NCBI RefSeq assembly: GCF_014692675.1
Contig: NZ_JABFCZ010000009.1
Coordinates: 62,001 to 126,000 of the forward strand
Reading direction: 5' to 3'
Source: Roseibium aggregatum
GTDB taxonomy: Bacteria > Pseudomonadota > Alphaproteobacteria > Rhizobiales > Stappiaceae
Length of the DNA stretch: 64,000 nt
Below the pieces are notes generated by a model. The model was not told the origin of the DNA, did not search any database, and worked only from the letters and a program-made list of their open reading frames with translations. Positions 20,152 to 29,111 of this stretch are shown here, in pieces. Each line of letters starts with the position of its first letter. Position 1 is the first letter of the stretch. Made by a program: the position numbers and the translations under genes.

Positions 20152-20718
20152 TTGACGGACAAACCGACGGCTCTGGATATTGAAGCCACCGCACCGCTGA
20201 GCGAGAAGACACAGGCCTATTTCGATCTGTGCCAGGAGAAACTCGGCCTGGTTCCGAATGTTCTGAAAGCCTATGCCTTCGACGAAACGAAGCTCAGAGC
20301 CTTCACGGACATGTATAACGACCTCATGCTGGCGGAATGCGGACTGTCGAAACTCGAACGTGAAATGATTGCCGTTGCGGTATCTTCCGTCAATCGTTGT
20401 TTTTATTGCCTGACCGCTCATGGTGCCGCCGTCCGTGAACTTTCCGGAGATCCGGTCCTCGGCGAACTCATGGTGATGAACTACCGGGTGGCCGATCTTT
20501 CCAAACGCCAACGTGCCATGCTTGATTTCGCTGTCAAGCTTACCGAGCGGCCGGCGGAAATCCTGGATGCGGATCGCGAAGCGCTGCGCGACGCCGGATT
20601 CACCGACCGGGACATCTGGGACATCGCCTCCGTCGCCGCCTTCTTCAACATGACCAACCGGGTCGCGGCGGCAACCGACATGCGGCCCAATCATGAGTAT
20701 CACTCAATGGCCCGTTGA
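20152..20718 (+). CDS. Carboxymuconolactone-decarboxylase-family, AhpD-like peroxidase-related protein
   Basis: A 188-residue helical protein with the redox motif NRCFYCLTAH (Cys83, Cys86, His90) preceded by the charged helix KLEREMIAVAVSS, as in AhpD and the peroxidase-related subfamily. AhpD uses the CxxC pair with lipoamide to remove peroxides; the exact partner here is unknown. Translation starts at TTG with GGGAG eight bases before it. It is divergent from the NAD-glutamate dehydrogenase and precedes argC by 92 bases on the same strand. Confidence 0.88.
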   Translation: MTDKPTALDIEATAPLSEKTQAYFDLCQEKLGLVPNVLKAYAFDETKLRAFTDMYNDLMLAECGLSKLEREMIAVAVSSVNRCFYCLTAHGAAVRELSGDPVLGELMVMNYRVADLSKRQRAMLDFAVKLTERPAEILDADREALRDAGFTDRDIWDIASVAAFFNMTNRVAAATDMRPNHEYHSMAR

Positions 20719-20810
20719 GTTCGCGCAAGCCTAATAGCGGTGACATTTTCACCGATTGGGTGTATGAGGCACGGGTTTTCGCAAGGAACACAGGAGAGGG
20801 AGCCGGGACG

Positions 20811-21761
20811 ATGGTCGCGCGGGTATTCATTGATGGCGAAGCAGGTACGACGGGTTTGCAGATCCGTGAGCGCCTCGCCACGCGCACGGACATCGAACTC
20901 CTGTCGATCCCGGACCACCTGCGCAAGGATTTGAGCGCCCGCGCGGATCTCCTGAATTCCACCGACGCGGCCATCCTGTGCCTGCCGGACGATGCCGCGC
21001 GGGAAAGCGTGTCGCTGATTGAAAACGACACCACCCGGATCATCGACGCCTCGTCCGCCCACCGGGTGGCCGATGGCTGGGTCTACGGCTTTGCCGAAAT
21101 GGACAAGGACCAGACCGCGAAGATCAAGTCGGCCAAGCGGGTGACCAACCCGGGCTGCTGGCCCCAGGGCCTGATCGCCCTGGTGCGCGCGCTTGTCGAA
21201 GCCGGCCTGCTACCTGCCGACCATGCGCTGACCTATAACGGCATTTCCGGCTATTCCGGCGGCGGCAAGTCGATGATCGCCGATTATGAGGCAGCCGGAG
21301 CGGCGGCGAATGTCTACGCTCCCTACGGGCTGACCTTCAATCACAAGCATCTGCCGGAAATGCAGCGCTATTCCGCGCTGACGTCCACGCCCCTGTTCAC
21401 GCCGTCGGTGGGCAACTACTACAAGGGCATGCTGACCTGCGTGCCGCTGCAGCTCTCGACGCTTGACAAGGTGCCGACCGGCGCGGACCTGCATGCGGCC
21501 ATCGCCGACCATTTCGCCGGTATTTCCGGCGGCTTTGTCGAAGTCGCACCGCTTGCCCCGCTCGACCGGATGCCGGAGCTCAATCCGCAAGCGCTGAACG
21601 ACACCAACAACATGCGCCTGCATGTCTTTGCCAACGACGCACGGGCACAGGCGTGCCTGATCGCCGTCTACGACAATCTCGGCAAGGGCGCGTCCGGCGC
21701 CGCCGTGCAGAACCTCAACCTGATGCTGGGCGTCGACGAGGCAACCAGCCTGGCCGCCTGA
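20811..21761 (+). CDS. argC: N-acetyl-gamma-glutamyl-phosphate reductase ArgC
   Basis: A 316-residue enzyme of the short (type 2) ArgC class. It reduces N-acetylglutamyl phosphate to the semialdehyde in arginine synthesis. FIDGEAGTTGLQIRERL begins the NADP-binding domain and NPGCWPQG holds the catalytic Cys116; GGGKSMIADYE follows in the substrate domain. The frame is open from 20715, overlapping the previous gene, but similarity starts at the ATG at 20811. leuD follows after 48 bases on the same strand. Confidence 0.95.
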   Translation: MVARVFIDGEAGTTGLQIRERLATRTDIELLSIPDHLRKDLSARADLLNSTDAAILCLPDDAARESVSLIENDTTRIIDASSAHRVADGWVYGFAEMDKDQTAKIKSAKRVTNPGCWPQGLIALVRALVEAGLLPADHALTYNGISGYSGGGKSMIADYEAAGAAANVYAPYGLTFNHKHLPEMQRYSALTSTPLFTPSVGNYYKGMLTCVPLQLSTLDKVPTGADLHAAIADHFAGISGGFVEVAPLAPLDRMPELNPQALNDTNNMRLHVFANDARAQACLIAVYDNLGKGASGAAVQNLNLMLGVDEATSLAA

Positions 21762-21809
21762 GCGCAGGAACGGGCCGAATAACGACAAGAAACCACTGGA
21801 GTAATCGCC

Positions 21810-22415
21810 TTGGAAAAGTTCGAAACGCTGACCGGTGTCGCAGCACCGCTGCCGATCATCAACATCGACACGGACATGATCATTCCGAAGCAGTACCTGA
21901 AGACGATCAAGCGCACCGGTCTCGGCACCGCGCTGTTCAGCGAGATGCGCTACAACGAGGACGGCTCGGAAAACCCGGATTTCGTTTTGAACAAGCCAGC
22001 CTACCGGAACGCGAAGATCCTGGTCGCGGGCGACAACTTCGGCTGCGGCTCCTCGCGTGAGCACGCACCCTGGGCGCTTCTCGACTTCGGCATCCGCTGC
22101 GTGATCGCCACGTCCTTTGCCGACATCTTCTACAACAACTGCTTCAAGAACGGCATCCTGCCGATCCAGGTCTCCGAAAAGGAGCTGGAAAAGCTCATGG
22201 ACGACGCCTCGCGCGGCTCCAACTCCACCATGACCATCGACCTTGAAAACCAGGTGATCAAGGGTCCGGACGGCGGCGAGATCGCGTTCGAACTCGACCC
22301 GTTCCGCAAGCATTGCCTCATGAACGGCCTGGACGATATCGGCCTGACCATGGAAAAGGCGCCGAAGATCGACGCTTACGAATCCAAGATGGCCGAAGCC
22401 CACCCCTGGGCCTGA
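21810..22415 (+). CDS. leuD: 3-isopropylmalate dehydratase small subunit LeuD
   Basis: A 201-residue swivel-domain subunit that pairs with LeuC (not in this window) to isomerise isopropylmalate in leucine synthesis. The start region [18 protein letters not shown] and the substrate-binding loop [17 protein letters not shown] are diagnostic. Start is TTG at 21810, with TGGAG eight bases upstream. It is full length for the alphaproteobacterial form. It is followed by a 324-base gap containing an inverted repeat element. Confidence 0.96.
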   Translation: MEKFETLTGVAAPLPIINIDTDMIIPKQYLKTIKRTGLGTALFSEMRYNEDGSENPDFVLNKPAYRNAKILVAGDNFGCGSSREHAPWALLDFGIRCVIATSFADIFYNNCFKNGILPIQVSEKELEKLMDDASRGSNSTMTIDLENQVIKGPDGGEIAFELDPFRKHCLMNGLDDIGLTMEKAPKIDAYESKMAEAHPWA

Positions 22416-22488
22416 GTTCGGCGACAATGCCCGATTTCGTCATTGATTGGATTGGGTAACTTAGAAACAGCTGCCCCCCTTGCTCCAT

Positions 22489-22633
22489 TCTCCCCCCTTG
22501 AGGGGGAGATGCACAACCGCAGGTGACAGAGGGGGGTTACGAAGCGAACGTCACGCTCCCGCGTCGCGATACGCCGCGAGGTCCAACACCCCCCTCTGTC
22601 CGCTATTGCGGACATCTCCCCAAGGGGGGAGAC
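22489..22633. repeat. Inverted pair of GC-rich palindromic repeats in a 324-base gap
   Basis: Two related units face each other. The right unit reads ACCCCCCTCTGTC, a short hairpin, then GACATCTCCCC and GGGGGGAGA (about 22586-22632). The left unit (about 22490-22538) is the reverse complement of the same pattern with a different centre. The whole could fold into one long imperfect cruciform. It lies between leuD and msrQ and carries no convincing gene. Elements with these sequence blocks are common between genes in Hyphomicrobiales; mobility is inferred only from the repeat form. Nothing else is seen in 22416-22739. Confidence 0.7.
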
Positions 22634-22739
22634 GGGAGCCCTGCTTTGTCCAGCTTTTGATTTTAAACGGTTGCCGAACACCCGGCCATCACCGAGGCTT
22701 GAACAGGCGTTAGGTGAAAATTCGCTCATAGCCCTCTAA

Positions 22740-23621
22740 ATGCAGGGCATGACAGTCGCTTCGACCCCACTCCGCTTTGCGCCTTGGACCGACCGGAAAG
22801 GCCAGCTTTCGCCGTTGCGGCTTGCGGTTTTCATCGGTCTGCTCGTGCCGGCCGTCGCGATCTTCGCCGATCTCATTTTCGGCCCCATGCGTCCGGAACC
22901 CTTCAAATACGCCCTTCTCGAAAGCGGCAGGTGGGTCGTTCGCTTCCTGCTGCTTTCCCTGGCAATCACACCGTTCCGGCGCATTCTCGGCTGGAACAGG
23001 CTAATCGGTGTCCGCCGGATGATCGGCGTCTCCGTGCTTTGCTATGCGCTGTTGCATCTCGGCTTCTACGCGGCCCAGGAAAACTGGCACCTGGGCAAGG
23101 TGGCATCGGAAATCGTGCTGCGCGTCTATCTGACCATCGGCTTTGCGGCGCTCCTCGGACTGATCGCTCTCGGCGCGACCTCTTTCGATGCGGCCGTGCG
23201 CAGAATGGGACGCAACTGGAACCTCCTGCACCGGCTGGCCTATGTGATCGGCGTGCTCGCTCTGATCCACTTCTTCATGCAGGCCAAGTCGGACGTGACG
23301 GAGCCGACCCTTATGGCCGGACTGTTCATCCTGCTGATGAGCTACCGGGTCGCCGGCATTGCGAAACTGGATATTTCCCGCAGCTGGGTGCTTGGGCTTT
23401 GCGCAGCAATCTCCGCAGCGCTGACTGCCGGCGTGGAATATAGCTGGTACGCCATTGCCACCGGCATTCCGCCCAAACTGGTTTTCCTGGCGAATTTCGA
23501 CCTCGAGACGGCGATCCGCCCGGCCGTCTGGGTCGCAATTATCGGTATCGCCGTAGCATCCCTGCCGTTGCTGCGCATGCTCCTTGGCGGCATTGTCCAG
23601 CTCAGACCCGCAAAGGCCTGA
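22740..23621 (+). CDS. msrQ: MsrQ-like haem-binding membrane subunit (YedZ family)
   Basis: A 293-residue protein with about seven hydrophobic segments. Conserved His residues occur in YALLHLGFYAAQENWHLG and LLHRLAYVIGVLALIHFF, as expected for the haem-b ligands of the ferric-reductase-like YedZ/MsrQ family. MsrQ passes electrons from the respiratory chain to MsrP, which repairs methionine sulfoxide in the periplasm. The usual neighbour msrP is not in the window, so the partner is elsewhere or the protein has another role. Start may be the ATG at 22740 or at 22749; neither has a clear ribosome-binding site. Confidence 0.8.
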   Translation: MQGMTVASTPLRFAPWTDRKGQLSPLRLAVFIGLLVPAVAIFADLIFGPMRPEPFKYALLESGRWVVRFLLLSLAITPFRRILGWNRLIGVRRMIGVSVLCYALLHLGFYAAQENWHLGKVASEIVLRVYLTIGFAALLGLIALGATSFDAAVRRMGRNWNLLHRLAYVIGVLALIHFFMQAKSDVTEPTLMAGLFILLMSYRVAGIAKLDISRSWVLGLCAAISAALTAGVEYSWYAIATGIPPKLVFLANFDLETAIRPAVWVAIIGIAVASLPLLRMLLGGIVQLRPAKA

Positions 23622-23651
23622 GCGCAGGTCCACCGCCCGACATGTGGCGAG

Positions 23652-23754
23652 GTGGATTGGATCACCGGGGCTTCGCCGGGTGATGACAGAATTGGGGAAG
23701 CGCAAAGACCTATCCACAGCGATGTCATTGCACGGCGAAGTCCGGGCAATCCAC
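23652..23754. repeat. REPIN-like inverted pair, tail-out orientation
   Basis: The left unit begins GTGGATTGGATCACC and ends GGTGATGACA (23652-23688). The right unit is inverted: TGTCATTGCACGG to CCGGGCAATCCAC (23723-23754). Each unit is itself a hairpin. The units share the end motif TGTCAT and the end ATCCAC with the repeats at 30407 and 56378, but here TGTCAT faces inward. It fills the gap between msrQ and the cyclic-nucleotide-binding protein gene. Confidence 0.65.
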
Positions 23755-23847
23755 TCGCGTCGGCTAAAAGGCAATTCCATCAGACTTTGGTGAAGCTGGT
23801 GGCGGCTCATGCAGAAGAGGGCTCGTCGTCGGCAGATCGATAATCTC

Positions 23848-24354
23848 TCAGCTGTCGCTGGAACCGCGCAGGCCGCGGGATCGGGAGATCTGTTCCAGGT
23901 CCGCCATGCGCTCGCCAATCGGGGCCAGGGCATTGGCGGTCGTCTGGAATCGGGCGGCCTGGACTTCGAACAGGCGCCTGGCGAGTTCGGGAAACTCCAT
24001 GATCATGCGCTTGAACAGGGCCCGGCGGATACGGATGACGCGCACATCGCCGATCGCGACCGCGCGGCACGGACGGATCGCATCCACCAGGAGGGCGCTT
24101 TCGCCGAGCAGCGTGCCGGGGCCGGCGACATCCAGATCCTCGAAGGTCTTCTTCGCGCGCTTCTTCTGCAGGGCAACCTCGCCATCGGCAACGAGCAAGG
24201 CCCCGTCGGCCCGGTCGCCTTCGTCGAACAGCAGCTGACCGTCCCTGAAATCGGCGCTTTCCGCACTGAAGGCAAGCAGGCGCAATTGTTCGTCGGCAAA
24301 ATCCGACAACATCGGGACTTTCTGCAATAACGCGATATCTTGTGCGAGACTCAT
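23848..24354 (-). CDS. Stand-alone cyclic-nucleotide-binding domain protein
   Basis: A 168-residue protein with one cNMP-binding beta-roll (about residues 10-125), including LLFDEGDRADGALLVADGEVAL, GPGTLLGESALL and the arginine-containing DAIRPCRAVAIGD phosphate-binding segment. The helical C-terminus (about 125-168) has no recognisable helix-turn-helix, so unlike CRP/FNR it probably does not bind DNA by itself. It lies 25 bases downstream of the response regulator on the same strand, suggesting one transcript. Role unknown; binding of cAMP or cGMP is inferred from the fold. Confidence 0.8.
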   Translation of the reverse strand: MSLAQDIALLQKVPMLSDFADEQLRLLAFSAESADFRDGQLLFDEGDRADGALLVADGEVALQKKRAKKTFEDLDVAGPGTLLGESALLVDAIRPCRAVAIGDVRVIRIRRALFKRMIMEFPELARRLFEVQAARFQTTANALAPIGERMADLEQISRSRGLRGSSDS

Positions 24355-24379
24355 GCCCCAGATTTACGACCTTTCACGG

Positions 24380-25063
24380 TCAGGGCACAAGCTTATATCC
24401 ACCGGCTTCTGTGACCAAAAGCTCCGCATTTGACGGATCGCGCTCGATTTTCTGCCTGAGACGGTAGATGTGGGTCTCCAGCGTGTGGGTGGTGACACCG
24501 GAATTGTAGCCCCAGACCTCGTGCAGAAGCACGTCCCGGGTGACCGGCTTTTCGCCTGCCCGGTACAGGAATTTCAGGATCGAGGTTTCCTTTTCCGTCA
24601 GCCGGACCTTGGAACCCTTCTCGTCGAGCATGAGTTTCGCAGCGGGACGAAAGGAATAGCGCCCGATGGAAAAGGTCGCGTCCTCGCTCTGCTCGTGCTG
24701 GCGCAGATGCGCCCGGATCCGGGCGAGCAGCACGGCAAACTTGAACGGCTTGGGAACGTAATCGTTGGCGCCGGCTTCCAGACCCAGGATGGTGTCGGAA
24801 TCGGTATCATGGCCGGTGAGCATGATGACCGGCGCCTTGAAGCCGTTCTTGCGCAATAGTTTCACCGCCTCCCGGCCGTCGATATCCGGCAGGCCGACAT
24901 CCATCAGAAGAAGATCGACATGCTCTTCCTTGGCCATCGCGATCCCGCTTGCGGCCGAATCGGCCTGGATAGTCTCGAATTCGTCGTAAAGCGACAGCTG
25001 TTCGACGAGCGCCTCGCGCAGTTCGGTATCATCGTCGACAATCAGTATGGTGCGCGCGGTCAT
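24380..25063 (-). CDS. OmpR-family response regulator
   Basis: A 227-residue two-domain regulator. The receiver domain has the acidic pair Asp10/Asp11, phospho-acceptor Asp55 (LLLMDVGLPD), Thr81 and Lys103 (YVPKPF). The winged-helix DNA-binding domain spans about 130-227, with VRLTEKETSILKFLYRAG and GVTTHTLETHIYRLRQKIE. The sequence is of a type strongly conserved in Hyphomicrobiales, but the partner kinase is not adjacent. It is followed by the cNMP-binding protein, and diverges from the L,D-transpeptidase gene over 201 bases, so control of cell-wall genes is possible but unproven. Confidence 0.92.
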   Translation of the reverse strand: MTARTILIVDDDTELREALVEQLSLYDEFETIQADSAASGIAMAKEEHVDLLLMDVGLPDIDGREAVKLLRKNGFKAPVIMLTGHDTDSDTILGLEAGANDYVPKPFKFAVLLARIRAHLRQHEQSEDATFSIGRYSFRPAAKLMLDEKGSKVRLTEKETSILKFLYRAGEKPVTRDVLLHEVWGYNSGVTTHTLETHIYRLRQKIERDPSNAELLVTEAGGYKLVP

Positions 25064-25264
25064 CGCCTAAGTCCTCGCCAATCAAGCTTTTTCGCCCCGT
25101 AGCCGGCGGCAAGATAACACATGGGTGTGGTGACGTGTTTGTGAAAGGGAAATCTTCGACAAACAAGCGGCAACTCGTCAATTCTTGTTCACGCGGGCTT
25201 TAAACCCGGTTTATCAAGGCTTTGCCGCTGACACTCCGGCACAGGGAATCCGAAGGGCGCAGAG

Positions 25265-25798
25265 ATGAAAAACGCCGTGCAATGCTTGGAAGTCCGCCAG
25301 TTGCCGTGGTTAACGACCCGGGGCGTGCTGACCATTAGTGGGATCACGGTTCCGTGTGCGTTGGGGAGATCCGGCGTTACCCGCGCAAAGCGTGAGGGCG
25401 ACGGGGCAACGCCGGCGGGGTCCTTTGAGCTTCTGAATGTCTACTACCGCGCCGACCGCCGGTCCCGGCCGCGAACCGCCTTGCCGGTCGAGAAGCTGGA
25501 ACGGCAAGACGGCTGGTGCGACGACCCGGACCATCCGCGCTACAACCGCCCGGTGGAGCTGCCGTTTGGCGCAAGCCACGAGAAGATGTGGCGGGACGAC
25601 CGGCTTTACGACATCGTCGTCGTGCTCGATTGCAACATGTACCCGGCGGTTCCGGGCAGGGGCAGCGCCATTTTCTTTCACATCGCCCGGGAAGATTACA
25701 CGCCGACGGAAGGCTGCGTCGCCGTTTCACCGGAGCATATGCGCCTGATCCTGTCGAAGGTTCAGCCTGGCGCCGTCATGACCGTTTCCGGCCCGTAA
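25265..25798 (+). CDS. L,D-transpeptidase (YkuD) domain protein
   Basis: A 177-residue protein with a YkuD catalytic domain. The family motif is seen as FFHIAREDYTPTEGCVAVS, with His139 and nucleophile Cys151. Such enzymes make 3-3 cross-links in peptidoglycan or attach proteins to it. No N-terminal signal peptide or membrane anchor is visible, which is unusual because the substrate is periplasmic; either export is non-classical or the protein has a different substrate. It is divergent from the response-regulator gene. Confidence 0.85.
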   Translation: MKNAVQCLEVRQLPWLTTRGVLTISGITVPCALGRSGVTRAKREGDGATPAGSFELLNVYYRADRRSRPRTALPVEKLERQDGWCDDPDHPRYNRPVELPFGASHEKMWRDDRLYDIVVVLDCNMYPAVPGRGSAIFFHIAREDYTPTEGCVAVSPEHMRLILSKVQPGAVMTVSGP

Positions 25799-25890
25799 CC
25801 GATCTCACGCTGCGTCTTTTTTGAATTCAAGACACCCGTCTTTCCTGCTATCCAGAACGGAACGATCCCGAATGCAGGTGAAGAACGCCC

Positions 25891-26784
25891 ATGCGCTGGA
25901 AAGGCCGCCGCCAAAGCAGCAACATCGATGACCGCCGCGGCAGGGGCGGCACGCCGCGCCTGCGCCTGCCGTCGGGACGTCGGGCGCGAAGAGGCGGCGG
26001 ACTGGGCCTGACCGGGATCCTGGTGGTTCTGGTCATTGCCTGGATTACCGGCATCAATCCGCTGACGCTGCTTAACGGGCTCGACGGCGGCGGCTACGAC
26101 AGCCCGTCCCATGACACCGAAACACGACAGACGCCGGCAAATGACGAGGGCGCCCAGTTCGTTTCCGTCGTGCTCGCCGATACCGAGACCACCTGGAGCC
26201 AGATCCTGGCACAGCACAATGCGGATTATCCCGAGCCGACGCTGGTGCTCTTCTCCGGGTCTGTGCCCTCTGCCTGCGGCTATGCAAGTGCTGCCACCGG
26301 ACCGTTTTATTGCGGCGCCGACCGGAAGGTCTATATCGACCTGTCCTTTTACAAGCAGCTCGCCGGCCAGCTGAACGCGCCCGGAGACTTCGCCCGCGCC
26401 TATGTGCTCGCCCATGAAGTCGGCCATCACATCCAGAACCTGCTGGGCATTCTGCCTCAATACCAGAAGGCGCGGCGCACCATGAGCGAGCGGGACGGCA
26501 ATGCGCTCTCCGTCCGTGTCGAACTGCAGGCGGACTGTTTTGCCGGCATCTGGGCGCATTACGCCGCCCGCCAGAAAGGGTTCGTCGAGGAAGGCGACAT
26601 CGAGGAAGCCCTGAATGCGGCGAGCCGGATCGGCGACGATACGCTGCAGAAACAGGCGCAGGGCTATGTGGTTCCCGATAGTTTCAACCATGGAACCTCC
26701 GACCAGCGCGTCCGCTGGTTCAGACAAGGCTTCAAGGCCGGCGACCTCCGGGCCTGCGATACCTTCAACGCCACAAGCCTTTAA
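25891..26784 (+). CDS. ypfJ: Neutral zinc metallopeptidase, YpfJ family
   Basis: A 297-residue protein with a short basic cytosolic N-terminus (MRWKGRRQSSNIDDRRGRGG), one membrane segment (about 39-52, GLTGILVVLVIAWITGI) and an extracytoplasmic peptidase domain. The zinc motif is HEVGHH (His175, Glu176, His179), preceded by YVLAHEVGHHIQNLLG; Tyr/Asp-rich regions such as CGADRKVYIDLSFY are typical of YpfJ. Function in bacteria is poorly known. It stands alone between the L,D-transpeptidase and dapF. Confidence 0.9.
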   Translation: MRWKGRRQSSNIDDRRGRGGTPRLRLPSGRRARRGGGLGLTGILVVLVIAWITGINPLTLLNGLDGGGYDSPSHDTETRQTPANDEGAQFVSVVLADTETTWSQILAQHNADYPEPTLVLFSGSVPSACGYASAATGPFYCGADRKVYIDLSFYKQLAGQLNAPGDFARAYVLAHEVGHHIQNLLGILPQYQKARRTMSERDGNALSVRVELQADCFAGIWAHYAARQKGFVEEGDIEEALNAASRIGDDTLQKQAQGYVVPDSFNHGTSDQRVRWFRQGFKAGDLRACDTFNATSL

Positions 26785-26917
26785 AGCAGTCGGCCTTTAA
26801 CGCAATTCAGCCTGACATACGTCTCCCACTGGTAATTTGCCCGGCTTTCCGCCATATAGGGGACGAAAGCCCGGTAAAGGGCAGAACCCCCTTATCCTTT
26901 GACGAAACGAAACCGAC

Positions 26918-27820
26918 ATGGCGCACAGGCCATTTTTGAAAATGAACGGTCTTGGCAACGACTTCCTGGTCTGGGATGCGCGTGACGAGCCGTTGCGCCT
27001 GGCACCCGACGTCATTGCCGCGCTCGGCGACCGGACAGGCGGGATCGGTTTCGACCAGATGATCACGGTGGAACGCTCAACCGCCGGCGTCGACGCCTTC
27101 ATGCGGATCCACAATTGCGACGGCACCCAGGTGGATGCCTGCGGCAACGCCACCCGCTGCATCGGCCGCTTGCTGATGGAAGAGGCCGGCAAGGACGTCG
27201 CCTCCGTCGAGACCAATGCCGGCCTGCTGCATGCCTTTGCGGGCACGGCGCCGCGCATGGTGACCGTCGACATGGGCAAGCCGCGGCTCAACTGGGACCA
27301 GATTCCGCTGGCCGAAGAATTCGCCGACACGCGCGCCATCGAGCTGCAGATCGGCCCGATAGACGAGCCGATCCTGCACACGCCGGCTGTCGTCAACATG
27401 GGCAATCCGCACGCGATCTTCTGGGTCGACGACATCGAAGCCTATGACCTTTCGCGGGTCGGCCCGCTTCTGGAGCGGCATCCGGTCTTCCCGGAAGGCG
27501 CCAATATCTCGCTCGCCCATGTCTTTGCCGAAAACCAGATCCGGGTGAAGGTCTGGGAACGCGGCGCCGGCCTGACCCGCGCCTGCGGCACGGCCGCCTG
27601 CGCCGTAGCGGTGGCGGCTGCGCGCGACGGCAGGGCCGGGCGCAAGTCGACCATTCATCTGCCTGGTGGACCGCTGGAAATCGAATGGCGCGAGAGCGAT
27701 GGTCACGTCCTGATGACCGGACCGACGGAAGTGGAATTCGAGGGCGACATCGATCTCGACACCCTTGAATGGACCAGGACCGCGCCGGGCGACCCGGCCG
27801 AAGAGGCCGCTGCCTCATGA
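26918..27820 (+). CDS. dapF: Diaminopimelate epimerase DapF
   Basis: A 300-residue enzyme that converts LL- to meso-diaminopimelate for lysine and peptidoglycan. Two pseudo-symmetric domains carry the catalytic pair Cys75 (VDACGNATR) and Cys223 (RACGTAACAV); KMNGLGNDF at the start is also diagnostic. Its stop overlaps the ATG of mtaB by four bases (ATGA), so the two are translationally coupled. ftsY follows, giving the dapF-mtaB-ftsY order well known in Hyphomicrobiales. Confidence 0.97.
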   Translation: MAHRPFLKMNGLGNDFLVWDARDEPLRLAPDVIAALGDRTGGIGFDQMITVERSTAGVDAFMRIHNCDGTQVDACGNATRCIGRLLMEEAGKDVASVETNAGLLHAFAGTAPRMVTVDMGKPRLNWDQIPLAEEFADTRAIELQIGPIDEPILHTPAVVNMGNPHAIFWVDDIEAYDLSRVGPLLERHPVFPEGANISLAHVFAENQIRVKVWERGAGLTRACGTAACAVAVAAARDGRAGRKSTIHLPGGPLEIEWRESDGHVLMTGPTEVEFEGDIDLDTLEWTRTAPGDPAEEAAAS

Positions 27821-29085
27821 GCATTGACGTCGTCACCTTTGGCTGCCGGCTGAATTCCTACGAATCCGAGGTCATGAAGCGCGAGGCAGAAGCCGCAGGA
27901 CTGGAAGACGCGGTCCTGATCAACACGTGCGCCGTGACCAACGAGGCCGTGCGCCAGGCCCGTCAGGCCGTGCGCAAGGCCCGGCGCGACAATCCGGGTG
28001 CCCGCATCATCGTCACCGGTTGCGCCGCCCAGACGGAAACCGCGACCTTTTCCGAAATGGCGGAGGTCGATCTGGTTCTCGGCAACACGGAAAAGCTGGA
28101 GCGGAACTCCTACGCCCGTGTCGCGGATTTCGGCATCGAGGCGAGCGAAAAGGTGCGCGTCAACGACATCATGAGCGTCGAGGAAACCGCAGGCCATCTG
28201 ATCGACGGGCTGGAAGGCCGCGCCCGCGCCTTCGTCCAGGTCCAGAACGGCTGCGACCACCGCTGCACCTTCTGCATCATCCCCTACGGCCGCGGTAATT
28301 CGCGGTCCGTGCCCATGGGGGTGGTGATCGACCAGATCCGGCGTCTGGTGGAAAACGGTTACAACGAAATCGTGCTCACCGGCGTCGACATCACCTCCTA
28401 CGGCGCCGATCTGCCGGGCACGCCGAAGCTCGGCACGCTGACGGCCAAGATCCTCAAACTGGTGCCGGACCTGAAGCGCCTGCGCCTGTCCTCGATCGAT
28501 TCCATCGAGGCCGACGAGGAGCTGATGCGCGCGATTGCCGGGGAAGAGCGGCTGATGCCGCATTTCCATCTCTCGCTGCAGGCCGGCGACGACATGATCC
28601 TGAAGCGGATGAAGCGCCGCCACCTGCGCGCCGACACGATCCGTTTTTGCGAGGACGTGCGCCGCATGCGCCCGGACGTGGTCTTCGGCGCCGATATCAT
28701 CGCCGGCTTTCCGACCGAAACGGAAGAGATGTTCGAAAACTCGCTCCGGATCGTCGACGAGTGCGGCCTGACCCATCTGCACGTGTTTCCCTTTTCACCG
28801 CGGCCCGGCACGCCGGCGGCGCGCATGCCGCAGCTGCCGCGCCAACTGGTCAAGGAACGCGGCGCCCGGCTCAGGGCAAAGGGCGAAGAGGTCCTCGGTC
28901 TCCATCTGGCAGGCGAAGTCGGCAAGGTCCGGCCGGTCCTGATCGAAAGGCAAGGCCTCGGACGGACCGAGCAATTCACGCAAGTGGAACTTTCCGGCGG
29001 CAGCGCCGGTGAGATCCTGACCACCCGGATTTCCGGACATACCGGCCGCCATCTCCTGGGCGAGGTCCTTTCCAGGGCGGCCTGA
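27817..29085 (+). CDS. mtaB: tRNA t6A37 methylthiotransferase MtaB
   Basis: A 422-residue radical-SAM enzyme that adds a methylthio group to t6A at position 37 of tRNAs reading ANN codons. The N-terminal UPF0004 domain holds cluster ligands Cys10, Cys38 and Cys69. The radical-SAM CxxxCxxC is NGCDHRCTFCIIPYGRGNSR (Cys146, Cys150, Cys153), and a TRAM domain is expected at the C-terminus. The start is the ATG overlapping the dapF stop; the frame is open further upstream inside dapF. Confidence 0.93.
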   Translation: MSIDVVTFGCRLNSYESEVMKREAEAAGLEDAVLINTCAVTNEAVRQARQAVRKARRDNPGARIIVTGCAAQTETATFSEMAEVDLVLGNTEKLERNSYARVADFGIEASEKVRVNDIMSVEETAGHLIDGLEGRARAFVQVQNGCDHRCTFCIIPYGRGNSRSVPMGVVIDQIRRLVENGYNEIVLTGVDITSYGADLPGTPKLGTLTAKILKLVPDLKRLRLSSIDSIEADEELMRAIAGEERLMPHFHLSLQAGDDMILKRMKRRHLRADTIRFCEDVRRMRPDVVFGADIIAGFPTETEEMFENSLRIVDECGLTHLHVFPFSPRPGTPAARMPQLPRQLVKERGARLRAKGEEVLGLHLAGEVGKVRPVLIERQGLGRTEQFTQVELSGGSAGEILTTRISGHTGRHLLGEVLSRAA

Positions 29086-29111
29086 CGGCTCAAACAGATC
29101 AAGGCGGGGAA

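Noticed and set aside
22480-22713. A 77-codon open frame between leuD and msrQ
   Set aside because: It lies within the inverted repeat element and has no family similarity.
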